Assembly (NCBI RefSeq): GCF_963676685.1
Contig: NC_092356.1
Span: 44,913,601-44,977,600, forward strand
Length of the DNA: 64,000 nucleotides
Reading direction: 5' to 3'
Origin: Mytilus edulis
Taxonomy: Eukaryota > Mollusca > Bivalvia > Mytilida > Mytilidae
The notes beneath the pieces were generated by a model. That model was not told where the DNA came from. It was given only the letters and a program-made list of their open reading frames with translations, and searched no databases. Of the stretch, positions 23,937 through 36,117 are shown piece after piece. The first letter of the stretch is position 1. The number at the start of each line of letters is the position of its first letter. Both the position numbers and the translations under genes were made by a program.

Positions 23937-25315
23937 TCAGTATTCACACCATGAGGGACAAGTTGTTTTGGTACATAGAATTTCGGAGATACGGTTTGCA
24001 TAATGATGGCAGTTATTTCCCCACCATCCATATGATCCATATTTTCTTTGATATTTATTTGTGCAGCGTTTTATACAGTCAACACTTAGAGAACTATATC
24101 CAGCTGGTTTACTTTCACGCTGGGTTGAGCACTTGTCAGATTCCGTTGATGATCCATAAGTATAGATATCGCCGCTGTTTATTCTTTCAAAATAGTATCC
24201 CTTGTATTGGATCCATCGATGACTAAGAACTTTAGTGCCTCGCGATGGTGCATCTCGCTTTCCTTTCTTTGTCATGCAGAATAGTTTTGTTGTTCCAAAA
24301 TAGTAAGGCTCTCCTCTAGAAGGATCTACAAGTTATAAAAGATTACGTAGGTTGTTTATTTATATTTTTGTAACACACACAATTTATCTTTTTAGAACCA
24401 TAATCACATAAAGGTGCGTCAGATATTTTTGTATATCAAATTGTATCATAAATGTGAAATGTAAATGTCACGATCTGCAGATAATTTTGCATAACAAGCA
24501 ATCTAAACATTGACCTATAATGGTTTACTTTATTAATTGTTATTTGGATGGAGAGTTGTCTCATTGGCACTCATACCACATCTTCCTATATCTATAAACG
24601 GTGTTGCATTTTTTAAGTATACTTGTATTGACCTTTGATTATGTTGCAAAAATATTATGAAAAATACATATGCAACATGTTTACAAACTATTTCAAATTA
24701 CTCATTATATCGTCCAATATCTAGATAGATCTAGGTAGCAACACACAACATTTAAGATATGGAACCGATGGTCATATCAATATAAAGATAATAAGGTGTG
24801 GTATGATTGACATATAAATAGGAAACAGCAGTTTGCCTATATTAAGAAGACAAATCAAGGAGCGTTATTGGGTGCGTCGACAGGTTTACAACAGATTTAA
24901 AGCGTCTTATGCTATTTATGCCCCAATATATCATACGTTAAATTATACCCACCTGTTTAAGCAAAACAGCAGGGTGTAATTCCTGAAGAAGTTTCATAAA
25001 AAGAACGCATCATTTCATTTTCTGAAATTCAAGTTAGGGAAGAGTTATATATTAAATGAGTCTAATATTTTAAACAAATTAAATTCCTTTTATAATAAAC
25101 ACATCAAATTCCTTTTAAACGAAAAAAATGCAATGTAAATATTGTTCAACTGTTCCCGTCTTTTTATGATAAGTATCGTCTCCATGGATAACTATGAGAA
25201 ATGTTAGAACTAAATGACATATAGAATTATAATTACCATTGCATTTGTAACTTTTTTTGCCCCACCACCAACCAGCAGAGCTAGTAACTAGTACTACTAA
25301 TGTCAAAAAGATCAT
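23937..25315 (-). CDS. Secreted cysteine-rich protein, putative PPPDE/LRAT-like thiol hydrolase fold (paralogue 1)
   Basis: Two coding exons are seen, 25315-25237 and 24325-23937, separated by a phase-1 GT-AG intron (AATG|GTAATT ... TTGTAG|ATCC). The protein has 155 residues. Residues 1-14 are a short hydrophobic leader, and the mature start reads GWWWGKK. PYYFG follows near 33, HRW at 62-64, RESKPAGYSSLS near 97, and NNCHHYAN at 130-137, with Cys132. His62 and Cys132 are 70 apart. The nine cysteines leave one unpaired if the rest form disulfides. PPPDE (DeSI) and LRAT-type enzymes also use an N-terminal His and an NC-x-H/N-F motif, so a secreted thiol hydrolase is my inference, not established. 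The ATG follows a good acceptor (TTTTGCAG), and the paralogue at 40603-41645 has an 18-nt start exon before the same site, so a further 5' exon may be missing. The last exon has exactly the length of its paralogue's. Confidence 0.75.
24543..24585 (-). repeat. Fragment of the SINE/MITE-like element in the intron of paralogue 1
   Basis: GGATGGAGAGTTGTC and TTGGCACTCATACCACATC: only the terminal ~43 bp of the element, in reverse. The same truncated piece occurs at 14848-14895. Confidence 0.6.
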
Positions 25316-27559
25316 CTGCAAAATATGTCATTAACAAATCAAAGTATATGTTGTGCGCATACAATATAGTTTTACGCATGGCAATTTTCTTACAAATTAG
25401 TTATTTTGATAAGAAGCACTTACTGCTGATTTATTTTGTTGTAGAAAAAATATACAAAACTGTTATAAATGAACACTTGTGTTATCGAATGAGTAATTTC
25501 TAGCTTTAGAATGTACATATCCCAGTTGGGAAATATCTCATTTAGGTATAACATGAATTGTTAGGGTTCCAGTCAACAATTGTGTCGTGCCATTTTATTC
25601 TTATTTAACGATTATCCCAATATATTAATATTCTAAAGTTAAAAATAAAATGTAATATCTTCGAATAAAAGAAACATGGATAAACGTCAATGAGACAGCA
25701 GCCCAACAAGAATAGTAAATTAATTGAATATAGTTAACATACCCGTAAGACAAACTTCATATTGGCATGTGTAGGAGAATCGATTGCAGTGGATTGTCGT
25801 TTGGTTTCGCATTTTTATATATTAGCGAAGAAAGGTGTGTTCTCGCTTACATTTTTTTACAAGGTAATCCGTACAATTATTTTTTACTGAATTCTAACCA
25901 CATGTTTGGCAACATGCTTTATGACCTCAATATATAGCTGTGGTCGTATTTCTGTTTCCGTCCTTTTGAAAACAAGCGTATTATTGCTGTAAGGTCTTGT
26001 TGTCCGCCCTTGTATACATTTAACACAGTTGATACATACAATCAATGTGTCTTTTAAAAAATGGAATTACTTTACACGTACACTTATTATCATTTCTCAA
26101 GGTAATAAGAATCATATAAAATCAAATGTAGATACAGGAATACAGCCAATAGCAAAGCAACCCAACTACATAAATAACCAAATGTCGTCAAGAAATGCAG
26201 GCACAGTTTTTAACAATGATAGACATAAAGTTTGTGTATACAGTATATCAAAGAAATAGAGACGAAAAAGAAATCTTATTCTTTTTATTTTCATTTTTTT
26301 TAATATCTGTCTGATTATAGGGTATGTAAATTATATAGAGATTTGTAAACTTATTTACAGTAAAATATAAGTAAAATGTAAAAAATGAATATTGTACTTA
26401 AAAATGAAAAGTTATAACAAATTAAGCAGGAAGATCCTGTTTTTTTTTTTTATTATTATTATTATTCCTTGTTTGATTAATTACAAGAAAATGAAGAAGG
26501 GATTGGAAAAAATCCAGATAATTATACTTAAAAAATATATTTAAACCCGGAAGATCTTGTGCATTAAGAAAGGATAACCTTAATGTTAGTTAAGTCGTTG
26601 TTGTTTCTCATTTTCAACCTTTATGTCATGCTTTGTAACTCATTTGACTTTTTTTCGTATAAGAGGCAAGATCATACATGTAATTTTAAAACTTTATATG
26701 TGTTACATTAAAAGAATCTCAAAAATAAGTCTTTCTCTAAAGGTTCTAATTTCAAAATATTGTTATGTCAGCACTTTTATTTTACTTTCATATTCGTTCT
26801 TCCTGATACATTTCATTGATAAACTATGGGAATATCCTTTTTCTCTTCAGAAATATAGGTTTTAAAATGATTTTATGTCATGCACAGTAATTATCTGTCT
26901 GATTTGACAATGAAACGTTTTATACACGTGTGTAACAGTTTGCTTTCAATGATATGTTACTGTTGTTTTAATGTGACAGCGAATATTGCCTGTATAAAAT
27001 TAAGGACATCAACGGTTTACTCATTTAAGCTGACCATGTGAGGGCTGTATAGCCAGTCAAGGTCGTTAAAACTACCCGCATCAAATCAGCTTAGGATCTC
27101 TTGAAAGTATTTCAAAACATTTGTGTAAGTGCTTGAAGTAGATAGCTTGCTGGATTGCTCTTTTTATTCATCAGTATATTGATCGCAGTGTCATCAGTAG
27201 TGCCGGTTTACAGGTACATGTAGTTATGAGTCCAGGGCGGATTATCATAGCTCTCCTTTGTTGTCCTTCCGAATTCTTTACGGTTGGCTTTTCAAATATG
27301 TGTGAACACGATGGACATATTTTACGCCCAGCATAGTGATAAAATCAAGGTGTGACAGTTGCTAATGTTAAACACATATTAAACAATTGATATTTCTCTA
27401 TAAAAATTTGGACAGCACTTAATGATTACATTAAATTATGATGGCTCTTACGCTACTTAAGGCGCTGAGACATTTCAATGGAGACGTTTTTTTAATGTTA
27501 AAGCGACCACAAAAATGTTCCGTTCATTGGGTGACAATTTTCTTGGGTATGACGTGGGG

Positions 27560-27690
27560 TGAATAAACTCATCATAGATACCAGGACTAAATTTTGTATA
27601 TACGCCAGACGCGCGTTTTGTCTACAAAAGACTCATCAGTGACGCTCGAAAAAGGCCAAATAAAGTACGAAGTTGAAGATCATTGTGAGA
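27560..27690 (+). repeat. Interspersed repeat in unit A
   Basis: It contains ACTCATCATAGATACCAGGA, ATACGCCAGACGCGCGTTTT and CTACAAAAGACTCATCAGTG, a segment I recall as very frequent in mussel genomic and UTR sequences. It is GC-richer than its surroundings and absent from the matching place in unit B (about 37262), so it inserted after the duplication or was lost from B. Confidence 0.6.
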
Positions 27691-29200
27691 CAGCCGAATT
27701 TGTATATATTTTTTAACCGTTTATGTTGGGACTGTAATTTTTAAGCGAAGTGAAAAAAGAACTTTAAAAATTCATTTCTACTTGAAAACTGACGCATTTT
27801 TTTGTAGATAAACAATCAACTATGTTGTTAAATTGACGTTTTGGTATATACACCTTTATAGCTGAATACATGTTTTTCTCGTGACAGAAGTTATCAAAAA
27901 CATATTGTATTTTGTATCAAAATAATTGCTTTCGTAAAATCGTGCCATATTTCATGGAATAGCGGACAAACGCTATATTCCAATCAATTTTAGTATCGAC
28001 GCAATCTATAGTCACAAAATTCTAAAAACAATTTTGATTTAGCTTTCCTATAAGCATTGCGCTAACAATAAGAATTATACTATATTATCTAATACTTCGA
28101 TTAATTCAGGATAAAAAAAAATCCTTATTGATCAATATATTATAATTCAATGGAAATAAAAACAAAATTCACCATTATAAATACTCAGTTGAGATCCTTT
28201 GCTCTTGAAATCATTCCACATGGTTTCAATCATTTGATCATCTCAATTTTCACGGGAATATGTTGATCAAGGTTAAGGTCAAAATTATAACCAACATCGG
28301 ACAATAGATAGTACAGCTTCCGTCTTTACCTTTCATAATGGTGACCACCACAAAATTGACAAATTATGAAAATCAATGTATTGCATTCATAATAACTTAC
28401 CATAATTCATAAATATAAATATACTGTATAATCTCCTTAGTTAAACAGTAACTAATTTACAGAGATATCTGGCTGAATGCTGTGAGTCGAGTAATTTGTT
28501 AAACAGCAGAGAAATGTGCAATAAAAGATTTATCGTTATAAAAAAAAAATTATACTGCAAAATAATGTAAATAACTGTGTTCATATAGTTATCGTGATTA
28601 CATTAATTTTCAGGTTGAGTGGTTAAGAAACTTTTTTTTATCAAAATTGATAGAAATTAAATAATCTGTCTTCTTTATCTTTTTGTTTTTGACAAATGTC
28701 TAAAGGAACTCCGATTCATATGAAAATAAGAAGAGGTCGGCAAGAAGCGGTGCACAGTTCGTTCCTATAGCATACTGATCACTTAGACAATTTCATTTTC
28801 AGCTGGGAATCATTCATGCAGTTCATGCCTTGATCTTCAATTCAATGTAATTGTAGTCCGAAAAATAACATTCTTTAAACCGTCATTCTATAAATTGTCC
28901 CTGTAAAATTCTTTTTTTCGTTTGCGGCAATTCAATTAAGTCTGTAAACGTCATTGTAAAGAATTGGGTCTTTTTCTATATATCTTAATCTTCACATATT
29001 TGTGTCACGGTAATGTCTAGTTCTTCATCGCACACTCACTATAATCGTATTATTTCTGTATCATCATATTTCGTTGGAAACGTTATTTGACGCTTCCTAA
29101 CTGTCAATGAAAATTATCTAACTGGTACTCGCGACTTTTAGTGGGGTTTGATTGTTAGGTCAAAACCAAGGGAATATTCAAGTTACTGAATCTTATAAAA
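27691..29200. other. Unit A-specific intergenic DNA
   Basis: AT-rich sequence with no counterpart in unit B and no supported gene, RNA or repeat structure. Confidence 0.4.
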
Positions 29201-29204
29201 CAAA

Positions 29205-29440
29205 AAAAATTTATGCACAATATTTTAACAGTGAAAGTTACAATAAGTTAAAACTGATATTTCATATTTGTTATATATTTTTCCAGTGTATCGGTATTTT
29301 AACCATAGTTTTTGACTCGTGATGTTAAGGCCGGAGCTTTCAACAGTAACTATGATATCATTTACGATACACTGAAAAACTATCAAAAACTGTGAAATTC
29401 CTATAACTTATTTTACTAAAGAAGGTTTACATATAACTTT
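29205..29440. mobile_element. Imperfect palindrome (fold-back, MITE-like)
   Basis: TTTTTCCAGTGTATCGGTAT at about 29278 is inversely repeated by ATTTACGATACACTGAAAAA at about 29361, with CCATAGTTTTT pairing to GTAACTATG further in. Weaker outer pairing continues (ACAGTGAAAGTTACAATAAG with AATTCCTATAACTTATT). No open frame. It probably is a non-autonomous DNA element. Confidence 0.45.
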
Positions 29441-30212
29441 AGTCTTATTGATTATTTATATTATGCAATTAATTTCACCATACCGATATGGCTCAAGATG
29501 GACCAAGTCACGTACATTTTTATCTTTTCTGTGATATAGTTCCACGATTTATGGTGAAATCAATAAAGTAGAAATGATAACTAGAGTTACATAGTTTGTC
29601 CTCCTTCCTAAAAAAAACTACTAGCACATTTCATCTTATTAGGTAAAAATCGGGATTTCTCCACAATGACAATCATTATCACATAAACGTGCATGGTATG
29701 TTTTTTAATATTACTCTTTTATCAAAAATGTTAAGTGTGACTATCATGATCTGCAGATAGTTTGCATCATAAGTGCTTTGAGACAGGACATTTTTGGCAA
29801 AATCCGTTATTTTTTCGTTTCTATTCATTTTAATTATTTAGTACGCGTTTTTCTGTGCTATAAGAATATAACTATACTACAAATAACTTGTATTTTCTAT
29901 TTACTATCAATTCCATTTAAAATCTTCAGCAGTCACATCTTCGCTAGCCAACAGATACGATCCCCTCCCCCTCTTATGGGAGTGGATCGAAATCATTGGC
30001 TAGTGAAGATGCAGTGGTCACTCATATATTATATATAATAAAAAATATGTATTGTCCGCAAGTACCAATGGTCTGCATACGTACAACATGTATAAAGTGT
30101 AAAAAGAATTGGAAAATACTTAAATAACCTGTTTTCAAATTATTGTAATCTACACATCATATCGTCAAATATCTATAACATTTAAAATGGACAAATCAAT
30201 ATACAGATAAGG

Positions 30213-31185
30213 GGTGAAAAACTACTGCACCAGGGTTTTCGATATCACAAACTAGTAAAAGTTTACTAAATTTTATCATCGGTGTAAGGAAATAATTCGT
30301 AAATATAACTCAACATGCAGACATTTTATACGTTCATGTATTTCACATCCAATCTTTTATGGTAATATTCTTTACAAAGCACAAACATGTTAGTATTCAC
30401 CTCAAAAGCTTACAAAACCTTTAAACAGACTTATTAAGAAGGGATATAGTTACGATACTGTTGACAGGTCATTAAAGCTTGCATATTTTGGTTTTAATAT
30501 TGATTCACGTATAGGGTCTTTGCATCGGAACTAAACACATTTATTTAAAAAAACAGTTGTTGGCATGACACGGGTTATGTACTTTTCATATATTTTATGA
30601 AAGTATGATACTAAACCCTAACGGGAGGGATTGAGACTGATATTTATATAATGAAGACATAATCTTTCCATCAGTTTAATTGAAGTCTGGAGCTGGCATG
30701 TCAGTTAACTGCTAGTAGTCTGCTGTTATTTTTGTATTATTGTCATTTTATTTATTTTCTTTTGTTACATCTTCTAAAATCGGACTCGGACTTCTCTTGA
30801 ACTGAATTTAAATGTGCGTATTGGTATGCGTTTACTTTTCTACATTGGCTAGAGGTATAGGGGGAGGGTTGAGATCTCATAAACATGTTTAACCCCGCCG
30901 CAGTTTTGCGCCTGTCACAAGTCAGGAGCCTCTGGCCTTTGTTAGTCTTGTATGATTTTTAATTTTAGTTTCTTGTGTATAATTCGTAGTTTAGTATGAC
31001 GTCCATTATCACTGTACTAGTATACATGTACATTTTTTATAAGGGGCCAACTGAAGGACGCCTACGGGTGCGGGAGTTTCTCCTTACATTGAAGACCCAT
31101 TTGTGGCCTTCGTCTGTTGTCTGCTCTATGGTCGGGTTGTTGTCGCTTTGACACAATCCACATTTTCTTTCTCAATTTTATTGTA
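30213..31185 (+). mobile_element. 5'-truncated retroelement, end of the polyprotein plus 3' UTR
   Basis: Translation from about 30259 reads KFTKFYHRCKEIIRKYN, SCISHPIFYGNILYKAQTC, a TAG, then LNRLIKKGYSYDTVDRSL and KLAYFGFNIDSRIG. This resembles the carboxyl end of reverse-transcriptase polyproteins I recall from mussels, possibly Penelope-like. The 3' UTR follows: TGACACGGGTTATG, CTGGAGCTGGCATGTCAG, AGGGGGAGGGTTGAGATCTC, CACAATCCACATTTTC. The flanks match unit A sequence directly (about 24797 and 24846), which dates insertion after the duplication. The in-frame stop and 5' truncation make it inactive. Element class is uncertain. Confidence 0.6.
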
Positions 31186-32347
31186 GTAGGGTTGCTAAAT
31201 ATAGACAACAGTAGAATTAATAAGGTTTATCGATGCATAAATCAGAAAAATTGATCAAGATAACAAATCAAGGTAACAGACAAAAGTTGTGGTAATCACA
31301 TGAACGTTAAAAGAAGTGATATTGGTTGCATCAACAGGTTGAGCGTCGACTACTATTTATGGTTCCCAAATCATACGAAGAGACAACTATCTATTTACCA
31401 ACAGAGAATGAAAACAATTTTGTTTTCTCGTAAGGCCTTTAACAATGAGTAAAAGTCACATCTTATTGAAAGCTGTATTTACGGTGGATGACCGAGTGGT
31501 AATTTTTGCCGAAACTTAATTGAATTCTTCGTTATATAATATACAACTGTTAAAGCAAAACAGTAGGGTTTAACGGTTTTACTTTTCTGCTATAATCTCC
31601 AATTCATACTTTCCCTGACCGGTTGACATTTTTTGCTAAATAATCAAGGTGAGTCGTACTGTCACAGTTCTTGATTGATCGACATTTATTTAAGGCGGGT
31701 TTTCTTGTATTTCAGTTTAATTTTTTTTTAACTTCCCTCAGAATTTTAACATTTAAAAAGAGGATCGTGTCAGATGAAGTTTTATAGAAATAACACATAT
31801 TTGCATGCTCGCTGCATTGTGTATTTGTATAAATTGTTGAAAGGGAAAGATAAAGTTTTCCTACATGCAATGCACAAGTATGGTCTAATAGTCAATAGCT
31901 AACATATGTTACCAATAAATCCCAAGCAATATGACATTTCTCCACTTTCGACAGACAAGCCTCGCGTCGATCATTTTTTTTTCTCGATTATTTAATTTCT
32001 ATAATGAAAAATATTGCATCACACTGAATGAAAGAATTGGTAGAAAATGTATGGTACATAATACAAAATAGTATAGATAAGTCGTATTAATGTTACAGTG
32101 TTAAAAGAATAAAAATCTCAACAAACAAATCACGTCAATGCAATTGATCAGTTCTGAATTTTATGTAAGTTAGTGAAAAGGTGATGTTTGGAGTAATTTT
32201 ATTATTTTCAATATGTTAAACATATTTAACTGAAAAAAATACAATGTCAATATTGCACCACTGTTCATGTCAATTTACGATAAATATCGACTCCATCGAA
32301 AGATATGAGAAATGTTAGAACTAAATGGAATATAGAATTAAAATTAC

Positions 32348-32411
32348 TATTGCATTTTCAATTTTTTGTGTCCCACCCTTCAGTTACTACTCCCAATGTC
32401 AAGAAGATCAT
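32348..32411 (-). pseudogene. Orphan, broken N-terminal exon of the secreted cysteine-rich family
   Basis: Copy of the N-terminal exon of paralogue 1 inside duplication unit B. Both splice sites are kept: acceptor TTTTGCAG before ATGATCTTCTTGACATT, and donor AATA|GTAATT. It starts MIFLTLGVV, has lost five codons in frame within the leader and Trp-rich part, and carries TGA (32360-32358) just before the conserved KCN. No second exon follows within unit B, because the duplication breakpoint lies in the intron. In principle the exon could splice to the surviving last exon at 24325, but the stop would terminate any product. Confidence 0.6.
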
Positions 32412-33037
32412 CTGCAAAAAATGTCATTTACAAAGAAGATCATTTAACTGTTATGCGCATACAATATGGTTTTCCGCATAGGATTTTTGATACAAATTAT
32501 CTGTATAAGAAACGCAAACTGTTCATTAATTTTTATTGTAAAAAAAAATTATGAAACTGTTATAACCATGACCTCTTGCTTTGAGAAATTTCAAACTATA
32601 GAATATACATCTCACAGTTGTGGAATATTTTATAATAACATGAATTTTGAGAGTTTCAGTTTCAGAGAGTCAACATCGAATTTTGCCGTGCCATTTCATT
32701 TTTATTAAATGATTATCATTAAATATTAATGTTATATAAAGTTAAAAAAAAATGTCATATCTTTGAATAAAAGAAATATGGCTAAACGACAATGAGACAG
32801 GAGCCCGAGACACGATAGAAAATTACTAGAAATAGGAATCTAGAGGCAACATGCAATCTTTAAAAATGTGTCCTAGCACTGTGTCAGCACTACATCGCTC
32901 AAGGGCTATAGAAAGTTTCAAATATAGTTAGCACTAGAACAAACCCGCGATATCGTGGGTCCGTGACTGAATTTAAATATCTATTATGTTTAAGCCTTAT
33001 TTTAGCCTGGATTTTTAGTATTGGTATTGTCATCTGA

Positions 33038-33766
33038 TTAAGGTAGCACAATACAAAGATTTTATAACTCCAACTCCCAAGTTTTAAAATGCTGTAACTT
33101 TCTTAATAATGCTTGAAAATTTATAAAAGTGGTTGTTTTGGAAAGCTAACAGATTACTCTTTCAAATTAATGCAATGTTAGTATTATGCAACAATTATGT
33201 AACCAATTATAATGTTAACTGTGTCTAAAATATTTTTCACCAAATTTCCACTTTCAAATGAAATTAGCTTCTGCATAGGTATCCCCAGAGGGTTGATTTT
33301 ATTATATGTTGTTCCTATGGCCATTATCTACAAAAGGGTGTCTCAGATTTCAGATAGAATGTATAGAACAAATTTTACACCTAATTAAACATCATCTTCT
33401 TTCATGTGGTAGGATGTTTACATAATTAGAAATTTATGAGAGAATGGAATACCATAGAGACAATCTGAGACACCCTTTTGAAGCCCATGATGTGTTGATT
33501 AAAATTTCGTTAAAATTTTCTGTATAGTTAAAGAGATGATAGAGCTAAATTCATTCAAGTGAATTTACCCAGATTTTGCCACTAATTACATAATAATTGA
33601 TTACATAATGATTGCATAATAAAAATATTGCATTCATTTGAAAGATTAATCTTTTATCTATATATATATACCTCTTTTATTATTTTCTATGCATTCATAA
33701 AAACGTTACAGCATTTGAAAGGTTAGTGATTGGAAGTAAAAAAATCTTTGTATTGTGCTACCTTAA
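33038..33766. mobile_element. 729-bp fold-back DNA element with TTAA ends
   Basis: The ends are mirror images: TTAAGGTAGCACAATACAAA at the left, and its reverse complement ending CTACCTTAA at the right. Pairing continues through ATGCTGTAAC/GTTACAGCAT, ATGCAATG...TATTATGCAA and AAAAGGGTGTCTCAGATT/AATCTGAGACACCCTTTT, so nearly the whole element is one long imperfect palindrome centred near 33400. TTAA at both ends fits piggyBac-type target duplication, though TTAA could also belong to the palindrome itself. No transposase frame is present, so it is non-autonomous. It interrupts a local repeat whose unbroken version is visible at about 34000-34070. Confidence 0.7.
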
Positions 33767-34866
33767 GTCATGCTGATTATAAGATTGATAGTTTTCTTTA
33801 CTTTCAATATCTTTCTGTTTGAACTCGTCGACCTGGAACTTATCAATTATTGGAAATAATAATTATTTGGAAAAGAAAGATCCTGACACGGCGTAATTTT
33901 TAATGCTTTGTCCTATATTAGTTATGAACAACACTGAGTTCTTTGATTCGCCGTTCAGTTTACGTCATGTCAGCTAACATATAGGAAACTGTACCTACGC
34001 CTTATTTCAAGTCTAGATTTTTAGTATTCGAATTCTCATTTTATAAAGTCATGCTGATTAACATACTGCATTAGAAACAATGTGACAATGATGAATTTAG
34101 AAGTTTCAACCGTGTGATTATGACCCGTGTAATTCCCAAATACACCGTATGGTGGTGCGCCTGGCAGATGCGGAACTCACCGATAAGGTAATAGGTAACA
34201 TGTGATATAACTAAAAAGAAAATTGCATCGGTTAGTTCTGAAAATTATCAGTTTGTCTAATTGCATAGTATACGATTTAAAAGGGTTAAATTTTCAATAT
34301 ACCCTATCAAGCATCTTTCCCTTATATAAGTTTCACTTGTAGCTTGACATGAACACGATCTTTTGATATAGTAGTATAGATATCCGTAAAACAAACTTCA
34401 TTTTTGCATGAGCAGGAGAATTGATTACAGTGGACGTTTGATTATCATTTTGTTTCGCTTTCTTTTATATACTAGTGAAGAAAGATATGTTCCCGCTTTC
34501 ATTTTCAAACAAAGAGATCCTTATATTATGGTTCACATGCATTCTAACCGCATTGGAAACATTATTTTCTATCCTTCTGACCTTAATAGATACTCAAGCT
34601 GTGGTCGTATTTCTATTACCATCCTATTGGAAACTGGGGTTTTATTGAGACTGATGTACGGTCTTGTTGTCCGACTTGTACACAAGTATCATATTTGTAA
34701 AAGTAAATACGGGAATAGCGCAAATAGCACAGCAACCCAACGACATAAATAACTAAAAGTCGTCTGGCGATCAACGCAGTTTTTAACAATTATAGACATA
34801 CAGGTTGTGTATACAGTGTATCAAGCTTTAACAAACAAAAAGTAAGCTTATTCTTTTATATTTTTT

Positions 34867-36117
34867 TTTATACGACCGCAAAAATTGAAAATTTTTTGGT
34901 CGTATATTGGTATCACGTTGGCGTCGTCGTCTACGTCGTCGTCGTCCGAAGACATTTGGTTTTCGCACTACAACTTTAGTATAGGAAAATAGAAATCTAT
35001 AAAATTTACACACAGGGTTTATGACCTCAAAAGGAAGGTTGGGATTGATTTTGGAAGTTTCGGTCCTAACAGTTTAGGAATTAGGGCACACAAAGGGCCC
35101 AAGTAAGCATGTTCTTGGTTTTCGCACTATAACTTTAATTTAAGTAAATAGAAATCTATGAAATTTTGACACAAGGTTTATGACCACTAAAGAAAGGTTG
35201 GGATTGGTTTTGGGAGTTTTAGTTCCAACAGTTTAGGAATTAAGGGCAAAAAAGGGCCCAGATAAGCATTATTCTTGGTTTTCGCACCATAACTTTAGTA
35301 TAAGTAAATAGAAATCTATGAACTTTAAACACAAGTTTTTGACCATAAAAGGAAGGTTGGGATTGATTTTTTGGAGTTTTGGTCCCAACAGCTTAGGAAT
35401 AAGGGGCCCAAAGGGTCCAAAATTAAACTTTGTTTGATTTCATCAGAAATTAAATAATTGGGGTTCTTTGATATGCCGAATCTAACTGTGTTTTAAGATT
35501 CTTTATTTTTGGTCCCGGTTTCAAATTAGTCTACATTAGGGTCTAAAGGATCCAAAATTAAACTTAGTTTGATTTTAACAAAAATTGAATCCTTGGGGTT
35601 CTTTGATATGCTGAATCTAAACATGTACTTAGATGTTTTATTATGGGCCTAGTTTTCAAGTTGGTCAAAATCGTGGTAGAAAATTAAACTTTGTTTGATT
35701 TCAACAAAAAATGAATACTTGGGGTTCTTTGATATGCTGAATCTATACATGTACTTAGATTTTTTATTATGGGCCCAGTTTTCAAGTTGGTCCAAATCGG
35801 GGTTCAAAATTCAACTTTGTTTGATTTTAAGAAAAATTGTATAGTTGGGGTTCTTTAAGATATGATTAGTTTAACTATGTATTTAGATTTTTGATGTTTG
35901 GGCCCGGTTATCAAATTGGTCCACATTGTGGTCGAAAGGGTCCAATCTAAAATTTAAAGTTTTTAAGTTTAAGTTCTTGGACCACATTCATTATGTGTCA
36001 GAAACCTGTGTTGTGTCAACTATTTAATCACAATCCAAATTCAGAGCTGTATCAAGCTTGAATGTTGTGTCCATACTTGCCCCAATGTTCAGGGTTCGAA
36101 CTCTGTTGTCGTATAAA
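34867..36117. mobile_element. 1.25-kb element with perfect 10-bp terminal inverted repeats and internal tandem repeats
   Basis: TTTATACGAC opens the element and GTCGTATAAA closes it, a perfect inverted pair. A hairpin (ACGACCGCAAAAATTG ... TTTTTTGGTCGTAT) and a GTCGTCGTC stretch follow the left end. Inside are three ~158-bp units starting TGGTTTTCGCAC(T/C)A(T/C)AAC (about 34960, 35118, 35277) and four ~120-140-bp units built on TTGTTTGATTT and TTGGGGTTCTTTGATATG. The right part, GTCGTATAAAGCTGCGCCCT, is one I recall as common in mussel sequence. No long frame. The arginine-rich frame at 34828-35013 is produced by the GTC repeat. Confidence 0.65.

Larger units (their letters stand above)
24340..29625 (-). 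repeat. Segmental duplication, unit A (intron part, N-terminal exon and upstream DNA of paralogue 1)
   Basis: It aligns in order with 29630-37410. Shared blocks include GATCTGCAGATA (24473/29750), GAGAAATGTTAGAACTAAATG (25195/32305), AGACAAACTTCAT (25748/34390), CCCGGAAGATCTTGTGCAT (26546/36550) and TTCCACGATTT (29540/37330). Unit A has its own insert from about 27560 to 29500. Its left edge lies just inside the intron before the last exon of paralogue 1, so that exon is not part of the duplicated block. Confidence 0.7.

Noticed and set aside
25316..25520. Search for an 18-nt start exon before paralogue 1
   Set aside because: Donor-like sites exist (for example CAGCA|GTAAGTG near 25418, minus strand), but none follows an ATG in a matching leader frame.
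34408..34752. 114-codon ATG-started frame (begins MSRRIDYSG)
   Set aside because: The duplicated counterpart starting at 25767 begins similarly (MCRRIDCSG) but stops after about 55 codons and drifts in frame, as expected of duplicated non-coding DNA. An exon cannot be fully excluded.
34828..35013. Arginine-rich frame (minus strand)
   Set aside because: Produced by the GTC-rich head of the transposable element at 34867.
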